In this document: positions 44,231 to 55,600 of the stretch, piece after piece
Layout: each line of letters opens with the position of its first letter
How positions within the stretch are numbered: the first letter of the stretch is position 1
Assembly (NCBI GenBank): GCA_034770075.1
Contig: CM068382.1
Span: forward strand, 91,174,692-91,238,691
DNA length: 64,000 bases
Reading direction: 5' to 3'
Origin: Aralia elata
Lineage: Eukaryota > Streptophyta > Magnoliopsida > Apiales > Araliaceae
Notes under the pieces: generated by a model
Seen by the model: only the letters and a program-made list of their open reading frames with translations
What the model was told of the DNA's origin: nothing
Database searches by the model: none
Translations under genes and position numbers: made by a program

Positions 44231-44598
44231 GACGATGAAGTCTTAGTCTAGTGGTTAAGATTGAGGTACCATGACCTTTAGGTCGTCTTAGGTTCGATTC
44301 TTACTCAAGTGAGTTTATTTCTTCCATTATGGTAGTTTTTGTTTGGTTTGAGTTTATTTCTTCCTCTTCTAGTGAGGTTCGATTCCATTATGTTAAGTTT
44401 TTGTTTGGTTTGAGTTTATTTCTCCCTCTTCTAGTGAAATTTGATTCTATTATGAGAAACTTTTGTTTGGTTTGAGTTTATTGCTTCCTTTTCTAGTGAG
44501 GTTTGATTGGATTTTTGATATTGTAAAAATGATGATGTACTTAAATTATGAAATTATATTGTATTTCTCAAAAAGTGAGGCTTTTAAGAAAATAAAAT
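44231..44598 (+). mobile_element. tRNA-derived SINE inserted in a Stowaway MITE, with internal tandem repeats
   Basis: The 13-mer TCTTGTAACTAAT stands at 44218-44230 and again at 44599-44611. The insert begins with an A-box-like TTAGTCTAGTGGTTAAG, has a B-box-like AGGTTCGATTC, and ends in an A-rich tail. Between box B and the tail, units of about 65 bp (TTTTGTTTGGTTTGAGTTTATT...CTTCTAGTGA) repeat three to four times (44300-44520). Removing the insert rejoins a recognisable MITE. Confidence 0.85.
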
Positions 44599-44916
44599 TC
44601 TTGTAACTAATAGTACTATCCAGATAGTTTACAATTTTTATGATTGTATGGTCTAAAATGTAATTAGATAATATCATTAGTTTACTTTAAATTGATTGTA
44701 TATTTTGACCTTAATGGAGTATTAATTATCAAGTTTAAAATAAACAAAAGAGTGCATAGAGGACCATTTTTTCTTTTATTTTATCAAAAGTGTTTTTGCC
44801 ATTTACTATTTTACACAATCCCAAAATATTCATTTACTTGAATTGTAATAGAAAGTTTTCTTTTTATAAAAATGAAAAAATAAAAATAAATAAATAACCC
44901 AAAATTAAGCAACTAA

Positions 44917-46355
44917 GGCTATGTTTGTTTGCAAGGATTACACTTGGGATAGGACTATTAATCCCAAGTGTCTTGTTTGTTTTTAAATTTGAGCTTGGGA
45001 CTATTAGTCCAGGGATTATAAAATAGCTTAAGATGAAGGATTATTTAATACCATGTCTAGCTAGGTATTATAATCCCATCATGAGGGATTAAAATTTTAT
45101 GGACAAAACTAACCTTTATTTTTTTGTATTGCTACAGTTCTATAGTCAACAAATTAACTATATAACAAATTATACTTACAAATAATTAAATATTGAATCA
45201 TGTCTTTTTTGATTGATTGAATATTGTTTGTTTATGTACAGTGCTACAGTGCTATAGCAACTTATTTTTCTAAACAACTTATTTTTTTAAACAACCTATT
45301 TACGCAACTTATTTTTTTAAACAACTTATTTTTCAAACAACTTATTTTCTTAAATAACTTATTGGTAAATAACTTATTATTAGTAAACAATTTATTTTTT
45401 AAACAACTTATTTTTTCAAATAACTTATTTTTTAAACAACTTATTTTTTTCAAATAACTTATTTTTTAAACAACTTATTTTTAAAATAACTTATTTTTTA
45501 AATAACTTATTTTTAAATAACTTATTTTTAAACAACTTATTTTTTAAACAACTTATTTTTTTTCAAATAACTTATTTTTTAAACAACTTATTGGTAAACG
45601 ACTTATTTTTAAACAACTTATTTTTCAAACAACTTATTATTTAAACAACTTATTGGTAAATAACTTATTATTAGTAAACAACTTATTATTAGTAAATAAC
45701 TTATTATTAAACAACTTATTATTAGTAAATAACTTATTTTTTTAAACAACTTATTTTTTAAACAACTTATTTTTAAATTTGTAAAACATTAGTCCATTTG
45801 ACTTATTGTTAAATACGAACTTTCGCAGGACTAACTTTGTAGAACAGTAGTAAGCTAGCAGTTTATACATATGCACGTATAACTTTGTTAAATACCCAGT
45901 TGTTATAATTTCATATGGATTGTTTAAAAAATTATTATCTTAATGTAAACAACTTATTTTTCAAACAACTTATTATTTAAACAACTTATTGGTGAATAAT
46001 TTATTATTAGTAAACAACTTATTTTTTTTAAACAACTTATTTTTTAAACAACTTATTTTTCAGACAACTTATTTTTTTAAACAACTTATTATTAATCATT
46101 TTTTGATGTATAAACAAGTTTAAATTATAGTTTAAAACATGTTATTATTGGTAAGGGTATAATAGTCCAAACAATATTTTTTTATCCAATCCTTTAATTA
46201 ATCATGAAAAAACAAACATAACATGAGATTATTTTAAGTTATCCCATGAATAATCCTATAAAAAACAAACATGTGAGTAGGACTATTTAATCCTAGGATT
46301 AATAGTCTTGGGATTATAATCCCATGGATTATAATCCTTACAAACAAACATGGCC
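44917..46355. mobile_element. PIF/Harbinger-type (Tourist-like) element, 1.4 kb
   Basis: Left end GGCTATGTTTGTTTGCAAGGATTA; reversed right end GGCCATGTTTGTTTGTAAGGATTA. TAA stands on both sides (44914-44916 and 46356-46358). The GGCC-TGTTTG terminus plus a TAA/TTA target is the Tourist/PIF-Harbinger signature. Subterminal motifs (ATTAATCCCAAGTGT and GGATTATAATCCCA) also pair. It has no transposase; much of the interior is an AT-rich minisatellite. It ends about 280 bp before the antiporter ATG, so it lies in or near that promoter. Confidence 0.88.
45262..46105. repeat. AACAACTTATTTTT minisatellite, about 15-18 bp units
   Basis: Units A(A/T)A(A/C)AACTTATTTTTT(A)A recur over forty times in 45262-45780 and again in 45945-46105, with variants ending GGTAAA or ATTAGTA. 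They make open frames full of NNLF-type repeats on the plus strand and KKISCL-type repeats on the minus strand, which are artefacts of the repeat. It lies wholly inside the 44917-46355 element. Confidence 0.93.
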
Positions 46356-46637
46356 TAAGAAATTACAGCATGTGATACACACGCTCGAACAGTGCGATTC
46401 CACTCTTTGAAGCGACAGTCTCTGATTAGTTACATCAACGAAAATGAAGGACCTTTTCGTACTTTCAACTCCACCTCCATTCCTAAGCTAACCAAAATTC
46501 CTTTTTCCCTCCGTTGTCGTTACCGCAAATCCGTCGCCGACGACGGTTGAGTTTAAACTTCAACCGCCTGTCATTGTCTCTCTCTCTTTTCTTTTCCTCT
46601 CAATTCCCTCCACCTTTTTCTCTCCCCTCACTTCACA

Positions 46638-49600
46638 ATGCCGACTCTCCTAATTGTCTTCTTCTGTTTTCTCTCTCTACTTTCACACTCTTACTCTCTC
46701 ACCGACCCAAACCTTCTCGATGGCGCCATCAATGTCACTGAATCGAACTCTTCGCTGTCGAGATCTGTTAAGGACGATAGCTTCGCTGACATGATTGATC
46801 GAGCCCTCGAAAAGGAGTTTCCGGAGAATAATGAACAGACTGAAGGTTAGTTGGATCTGAGCTCCCAGATATTATCGTTTATTATTATTTTACGTTTGAG
46901 TTAGGGTTTATTTGCTGTTTTATTGCCTAGGGATTGAGATTTTAGGAATTTTTTTTATAGATGCCGAGAGCTTGTTTTGAAACAGATAACAGTGGGCACT
47001 GAATGTTAATGACTGAGGAATTATGTTGAATTTTTTTTTAGGAAAGTTTTCTTTTTTTCTGGTAAATTGTATTGGATTATATTAAAATTTTGTATCTTTT
47101 TATATTCGCACATGTAATGATGTAGTTTTAATTCTATTTCTATTTTGGTTCATGTTTTTAGCTTGAAATGCTTAATTAAATCTTTATATATATCTTCATT
47201 TTGCATTCGAGTAATGAAAGTCTTTTGAGTACTATTGTGAATTGGGAAACGCCAATGGAAAATTTGTATTTTTCTGTGTTTTACAGTCATAGATGAAAGA
47301 CTAGATAATGCACGTTGAGCTAACTTTTCTTTTTGTTTGTCCAGCCACTGATCCTGGCAGCTTTAACAACAGTGTGGCTGAACAGCAGGTTGGTACTCTT
47401 GTTCTTTGAGCTTTCATCTGAGTAACTTGCGTAGTGTGTTAGATTTTTATTTCCCTATGGGCGGTAATTTTTTGTGATGTTAACTTTTGGGAGACTTGGA
47501 AGATTGAATTAAATGCACTTTCTTTCAAGTCCTAAACAAGTAATGGAGCCCTGGTTTTAGTTATGTGGGGTCATCAAGGGTTTCATAAAGCCTTTACAAT
47601 GTAAATGAAGGCCTAGTTTGGACGGTGTTGCTTTTAATTCTTTAGTTGCAGATGAGAAGGGAGGGTTGGAAAGACTAGGGAACAGGAAATTAAGGAGTCA
47701 TATAAAGCTTTGAACAGTGAGAAAGCTTTAGGGCAGATTTTTTTTTAGGCATTTCTTCGCATTCTTTGGGTGTTACTAGGAGGGATGTGTTGTAAAAAAT
47801 TCAGGCCTGGTAATGAATGAATGTGTTAGACCTTAGGATCCACCACCATGAATATGATAAAATACTACCCTTGATCATGCATCTTTGAAAGTACCTTAAA
47901 TGCTACTTGAAACCCCACTTCTACAACTTAAAAATTAGAAAAATAACCTTGACAGCTAATACTCCCAAATAATTTGAAAATTACAATGCTAGAGTTCAAA
48001 TTTACCCTAAATCTAATTCAAAGTTTATGAACCAAGGACGACGAAAATGTTAATATCCTTTGACAAGCATCACACATTTCTTATACAAGAATTAAGGGTC
48101 CTAAAAACCATTCCATGAACAAATACCCAAACATTAAGGTGATGAACCGTTATAGAGGATCTGCCTTAAACTTGGTGGCCATTGGACAAAGAAAGAGATG
48201 GGATTTTTTTTTTTTTGTGTGTGTGTGTGTGTGTGTCTTCTTTAGGCTTTCTTCTTATTCCATGGTGGTACTCATAGGATGGTTATCCAAACCAGGTGAT
48301 CTTATTGCATTTATTTTTAATAGTAAATTATTGCTTTTTGCTGCTCATAACTGCTCTACTACTTTTGTTGAATATTCTCTTTCCTAATATTCTGATTTAA
48401 CCAGGCAGTTTTGGAAACTGTTGCTAGAGTTAGGTCAAAGAAGAATGACAGCAAGGAGGAGAAGTAAGTGTACTATCTTTGCATATTACATGTTAAACCT
48501 TTTCTTTTTGATAAGTAAATGTGGTGTCAATTGTCATAGAGAGCAGAATATTCACAATACTGATGTAAGGCTTATCTTGATCAATAAAAGAAACTAAACT
48601 TAACCTTTGGAGGACAGCAAGACATATATGTTTGTAAGATTGTGACACCCTATAGCAAATATGCATTTTATAAATAAAAGAATAATAGATTGATAAATAA
48701 GTTTTGAACAGAAAAAACAAATGCAAGATATTAGTAGGAATTAAGTAAAAAAATTAATATTAAGGGAGACACAGAAAATTGCTTTCAATTTTGGATTATC
48801 CCTCGCAATACCAAGCGTGAAGAATCATCCCTGTTTTATGGTGATTGTTTGGAGCATAGAGCCTTGGCAACGCAGATTTCAACCGTCTCCATAGGCCATG
48901 ATCCTGTTTGAAAAATCTCTCCAACCGGAATCTCATTCAAGGCCCTCTGATGGAATCCCTCAGCTGGGCTTTGCATATCGAAATACCTAACATTAAGTCG
49001 ACACCCCAACCTGTGCTACTGCCAGAATACTTCAGTTATACTCCCTCGGTTCCATATTAAGTGTCGTTTTAGCTTCATGCACATGAATTAAGAAAGTCAT
49101 TTAATACTATCATTTAATAATTAAAATTTGTATGAAATTCCATCACTACCCCTTTATGGGAAGTTGAAAACTATTAATACAAAGGAGAAAATTTCTTGGG
49201 ACAATGAGAGAAGTTAGGGGTGATATGAGAAAGTAAATAATTTATTTTCCTAGAAAGTTGTAAACGACAAATAAATTGGAACAAATTTTTTCTTCTAAAA
49301 AGTCACTTATTATGGAATGGAGGTAGTACTTAACAAGGACTCTCTCTTTCATAGATGATGTTTAAGTTTTGCTGTCGACCCATCAGCAGCAACAAGCCCT
49401 GCCTATCTTACGAAATGTTTCACTTTCTGCCCTCAGCAATGGACTGGGATGCTCTGATCCACACATGCTCTGGCCATCGCTCCTCTCTAACACAGCCACT
49501 GACAGGGTGCCAGCAGTCCAACATCACTGCTTTCCTCTCGAAGCTCCAATATCTGTCTTTCAAAGTGTTCTCCGAAGTAAAAGTGAAAAAGAGAATTGGT

Positions 49601-52600
49601 TCTAGTACATTCCGGCCTACTTTACGCGACCTGCCATCCTCCAAGAACACTCTACCCACCTTCTCAAATCCTCCACCACTGAGATGTTAAGGAGAGAGAA
49701 TGAGTTGGTCTTGATGAGAGCCCAGGTGAGTCTCGTGTGTGATAGTCTAACCCGGATCAAGGACATAATTCCCCTCTTGGTCTGGATTAGGGTTCCAAAC
49801 CAGCCCTATCCCTTGAAGCCCCAGAGCTCTAGGTCTGCAACTGCTGAGAAATCACCCACTTTTACACTAAACATCTCTGCAAGAAATTTACCCTTTTACC
49901 AACTGCCTCTTCATCAATCTCAAAATCCACATCCAACTATTAATCAGTATGCTTAATATTTAGAGGAAAATTTTACCATGACAAAATTTCCGCCACCTCC
50001 TTTAAAGATTTCTTCAAAACCAGCTGCTAACAAGGAGAATCAATGGCAAAGCCACTAAATTTTTCAGCCACCAGCGACCACCCTAGCATGTCATTGACCT
50101 GTGGTTGAAAAACCACCTTTCGTCGCCTTTCTAGAGAGACCTCCACAACTGTAAACCTTCCCCAGACACTAGAGTATCAGAACACCGTCAACTCTACTCT
50201 CTGGTCCAACCTTCTACCCACCTACCTCTAGGCTCCAACTAAGGCTTTTACCTGCTTCAGACAGTTGAAAACCCATGGTAATTCCTCCTTTACAAAGTGA
50301 ACCTCTTTAACATACCCCTTATCACGCTCAATCAATCTGAACTCCAGTCTCCGCACCTCCGACGTCAATGAGGTCAGATCGATTTACACTCCCCAATTGG
50401 ACGAGAAGCTTCCTCTATCTCATGCCGGCTTCAGCCTAGCTTTGTTCTTTGCTTTAAGAAAAAAATATTCCCAATAGAAGTAGTCATTATTAAGGAGAAC
50501 ATAATGTCAACTCATTATAGCAATCTTCATACTTTAGACTGCTGACATCTTTGTAAGTCTTGTGTTAGGTCATTTCAGCTTCATGATGTTTTCAATCTGG
50601 ATAACGAGAATCGAGCCGAAGATATGCCAACACTGATAGATCGGAAGGTATTTATTATATAGTTATACTTGTCTTTAGATCTTTCTTGTCTCACATTGTA
50701 GATTTGGTGTTCCAGCTGGTTATAAATGTATTACGACAGAGATCAGCATTTACACTTTACAGTAACCATGTTCCAAACTGTCAGATTTTTGATCCCAGTT
50801 TTTGGAAACTATTCTTCAGGACAATGTCTTTATTATGTCCAATCCCAAATCAAAGTATCCTGTCCTACAGCTAGACTTAAGGTTTAGTTCTCTCTTTCTC
50901 TCTTTCCTTGCTACCTGTAGATATGATCTGAAATGATCATTGTTTCTATCTGCAGATTGATATCGGATCTGGTAGTGGTCATCGTCTCTGCGACTTGTGG
51001 TGGCATTGCCTTTGCTTGTGCTGGACAACCGGTCTGACAATGGTTTCATAATCGTTTTTCCTTGTTCTTCTCTGAATGTCTAAGATATATACTTGGGTTT
51101 ATGTTATGCTTTAAGGCTGAATCTTTTGATTACTCGGCTATTACTATCTCATATCTGAATTGAGTGTCTTCAACGAATTGAAAATCTTGCAGGTTATTAC
51201 TGGATATCTACTAGCGGGATCTATTATTGGACCAGGCGGCCTTAGTTTTGTTAGTGAAATGGTGCAAGTATGTTCCCTTGATCTCTATCAAGTATCCTGG
51301 CCAATTGTCGTTATTTTTCATACTAATTTTGTAGTATCTGCTTTTTATACTGACTGATGACTGATGAGAGTTTAACATCTTCACGTTGATGTTTTGAATC
51401 CCTGTATAGCACAAAATATGTTTCTCAAACCTTTCTGACAGAAATTTTAGGTATTGAAAGTGCTGATGATATGTATATATGTATATATACATACATCTAT
51501 TTTATAAATTTATTCTATTGGGCTTTGAAGAAATTAGAGTTGTGTGTGAAACTCTTAGATTTCATAAAACTTATCAAACCCAAGTTGATAATACACGTTT
51601 TCACTACTTTCAGTGGAGCAGAAATGCCTTTTCTGTCCGTGAAGGCAATAGAGTGTTGGGGAAGAGAGAGTAAAATAAATCACTGCATTAAGTTCAGTTG
51701 TAATAACCTGATAGTTATGTTGTTTGTTTATCGTCATTTTATGTAAATGTCAGATTTTGTATTTTTAATCTTTTGCATCTTATGTAACTTCAATTTGCAT
51801 TCCCAATTTCTCATAGATACCTCCATGCAGGTTGAGACAGTAGCTCAGTTCGGTGTAATTTTTCTACTTTTTGCACTGGGGCTGGATTTCTCCGCGAAAA
51901 AGGTTGGCTATTCTATCCCCTTCTTCCCCCTCCCCAGCTCAGAAATTCCAATTCATGTCACATGCCGTGATATAATAATAATTTTCATTGTGTATGCAGC
52001 TTCGTGTTGTCCGAGCAGTTGCTGTTGTAGGAGGTCTGCTCCAAATATTATTGTTTATGTGCTTGTGTGGAATAACAGCCTCAGTATGTAGCATTTTTTT
52101 AATCAAAATTTTTATTATAAATTCCATTGTTGAACTTCTTGTTACCCTAGTAGCAGAACTACTTTCACATAAATTTATTTCCTGGAAACACCCAAGCATC
52201 TGGAATAGTGGACAATTCCTTTTGTTTGATATCAGCTGGCGGTCTTCTCATTTAAAGGAATAACATTTCTTTTTTACTTCTATTGTTTGAACAAAAAGAA
52301 AACAAAATGAACAAATAAGTTGATATTCTTTTACTTTTAATCCCTTTCTTTCATTATTCAATGAACTTTGATGAGCGGTGGCATGTTTTATGCAGTTATG
52401 TGGTGGGCAAGTGTCTGAGGGAATATTTGTTGGTGCATTCCTGTCTATGTCATCAACAGCAGTGGTAGCTCTCCTTCTGTAGACTTAAAATTAATATATT
52501 TGCTGAGTTTACTATTGACAGTTAAAATTATTGAGTCATTTCAAACTTCCCATGTCATTTTTGTTGTGGAGTTTGGTTTAGGGTAGATAATAGATTCTAG

Positions 52601-55600
52601 TTTAATGTTTAATTTATGATTGTACTTATTTACATTACGAAATCCTGTTTATTGGCTTCATTAAACACTCCCAGAGTCCCAGTAGTCTGTAAACTCTCCT
52701 GCTCAATATTGGAAGTCTGGAACATACGATGTCTAACATTTTTGTTTCTTCAAATTATAAAGCTTTCCAAAGTTGAAAAATGGGAAAATGTAGCAACAGC
52801 TGTCGAGTATCCTATTCTGATAAAGCCACTGCTTCACCAATTTCAACATTCTTATCAGAATTTGTCTTCCACAAATCTTAAGCTTCTTTCTCTTTATAAA
52901 TGATGCTGAAGCAGTTAAATGTTGTTTGATCCCCAGGTTTTGAAGTTCTTGATGGAAAGAAATAGTATTAGTACTCTTCACGGACAGGTCACTGTTGGTA
53001 CCCTTATTCTGCAGGCAAGTATTTTTACTAATCTCTATTTTGTGGATATCCTTATCTCCAATATTCAAGCATTAGTACAGTATCGATATTATGTGTAAGT
53101 TGTTTCTCTTGCTTCACTTTCACAAAAACTTTATTCTCCCAGTTCTGAGCCATCTTTGCTTTACAGGATTGTGCTGTGGGCTTGTTATTTGTTTTGCTTC
53201 CGATTCTGGGCGGTACCTCTGGTGTTCTTCAAGGAATGATGTCCATGACAAAATCGTAAGAAAAGAAAAGAAATCTAGAGAGCTTGTGATTCAGTAGTGA
53301 AATGCAAAATTTATGTTACAACATTCCTATGTGCAAACCATGTATTTTCAGAGTTCTTCAAGAAATGATGTCCATGACAAAATCATAAGTAAAGAAATCC
53401 CTAGAGAACTGTGGTTCAGTAGTGAAATGCAAAATTTATGTTACAACATTCCTATGTGCAAACCATGTATTTTCGAATTAAATATGTTATATGCTAGAAG
53501 TGCTCAAACTTTTATCTAATTTATGATTTTATGACGCTATCCATGTGTACTCATTATGAGTAATATGTTACCCCTTAAGTTAGATAAGCTTTCCTTGTAT
53601 TTGCGAACATATAAGTTCTGTATGCTGATGGTTTGATTGTGTAGTCAAGGAAAAAATAACTCGCCAAATTAGGATTATGGTTTGCAGCTGGAGAGGTGAG
53701 AATGAATAGGGATATGCAATTGATGATTAGGAGAGGGGAGAAACTAGGGCGAACTTCTGAGGACTGAGAAAGCCAGAACTCTTGTGAGTCTTGGGAGAAT
53801 GAATGAACTGAGATTGGAACCCCAAATGATTGTGAGAGGGTACTGAGAATGAACTGAGAATGTACTTCTAGGCGTAGGACCTAAAGGTAACATGCCATGC
53901 AAATGCCTTGGGCTTGGGCTCTAAGGTTTCCTCATGCCTCATAAGGCCGGCCGATTATCCCTGTTTTCCAGCCCACCAATCCAAGACGAAACTGAATCCC
54001 ATTATATAGGTGTGCTATCCTGCCCATCCCAAGCCTTCTGCCTTGAGACCTATGATAGTGTCATAGTGACCCCTCCTAACTGGAACCTCCGTCTTGAACT
54101 GCTTGGGCCTGGATCGTCTAGAGCTGGATCACTGTTCTTCAGAGAGCTTGAACCACTGCAGCTTAGAGGTACATGATATATATAGAAGACCCCAAAAGAA
54201 AGAGGGGGGGGGGGGGAGGAGTGCCTTGCCCCTTAGGAGGGATCAACCCGGCCGGCCTCTCATGGGAGGAAGGCCTTGTTGACCCCTCAAGGGGGAATGC
54301 TCCATTTTGCTCCTTTTATGCATTCAGATCAAATCCTTAGGGTAATAAGGGTCCTCTCCCTGTGCACGCGCCCCTCTTTTCGCTGTACGCGGGCTTCTTT
54401 ATATGTACACTCATAAAGTATACTGACGTGATTTTTAGAACAATCTATCAGCTGTCATCTGTGTATAAACTCTACAGGCTTTTGGCTTGTGTGCACAATC
54501 AACTGGCTGCATTTCATTCACTCTGGTTGCCCTGATATACCATATTCCATGTCTCAAAGTGTACAAATTCGTAGTGTTTAAGAGTAGAACTACCATTAAC
54601 ACACTCTGAATGACAATTTTCCTCGTCGACTTCTATAAGTTTGTTTCATGGTTAAACGATATAAGTTGAGTTTAGACTGGGCAATTAATTTTTTTGTTGA
54701 AGTTGCAAGATTAATAATTCTAGGTCTTCTATATCGCGAATGAAGTTTGCCTTTGCACGAGTAGAACACAATTCTACAATTTGATGCATACAGACACTAA
54801 CATAGTACTTCTCTTTTAAAAGAAAAATGTTTATTTGATCGAAGTTCACATTTTTGTCTCTTGCCAATTGTGTGCTCTGTTTCACTTCTAACTTCCTTTT
54901 TCAGGCTGGTGATTTTGATTACGTTTTTGGCCATTTTGTCAATATTATGTCGTACTTGTGTACCTTGGTTTCTTAAGCTGATGATACGTCTATCCTCACA
55001 GGTAATTTTTTAATCAAGTGACCAAATCACGTTCACCTCTTAGGTGCTGTCTCCTATGTTTTGATGTGGTATTTTACCAAAATTTGTGCAGACAAACGAA
55101 CTTTACCAATTGGCTTCTGTGGCTTTCTGCTTGCTAGTTGCTTGGGTATGCTTCATTCCCACCTCTTAAGCAGTATTATATGTTGCAACTTGCATCTAAC
55201 TGGCATACTCTTTTTGATTTTGTCCTAATAGATATTAGATGTGCCATCAATAAAGTGATAAAAGATTTATGTTGTTTACTTATGTCATCTTTGTACAAAT
55301 TGACAATCATGTAAAAGACACTTGGTGGACACTGACAATTATACAAAAAGTCTTGGTGGACACTTTGTCAACAATTTATTTATTCCACCCCTTATCATAC
55401 AGTTGCACATACATACACAATGTGCGTGTGTTTGTGTGTGTATAAATTGGTATATGTTGTCTTTCAGTGTAGTGATAAGTTGGGCCTCAGCCTTGAACTG
55501 GGCTCTTTCGCTGCTGGAGTGATGATATCAACAACAGATCTTGCTCAACATACACTTGAACAAGTAAGTTGTCTAGTTGTTTCTTCTGTAATCCTGCTTG

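Noticed and set aside
45262..46105. CRISPR-like regular repeats
   Set aside because: Units are 15-18 bp, directly adjoining and without unique spacers; it is a eukaryotic minisatellite inside a transposon.
52616..52903. Open frames in antiporter introns, such as 52616-52903 and 49684-49956
   Set aside because: They lie wholly in introns, lack family motifs and are interrupted by the splicing pattern that yields a complete antiporter.
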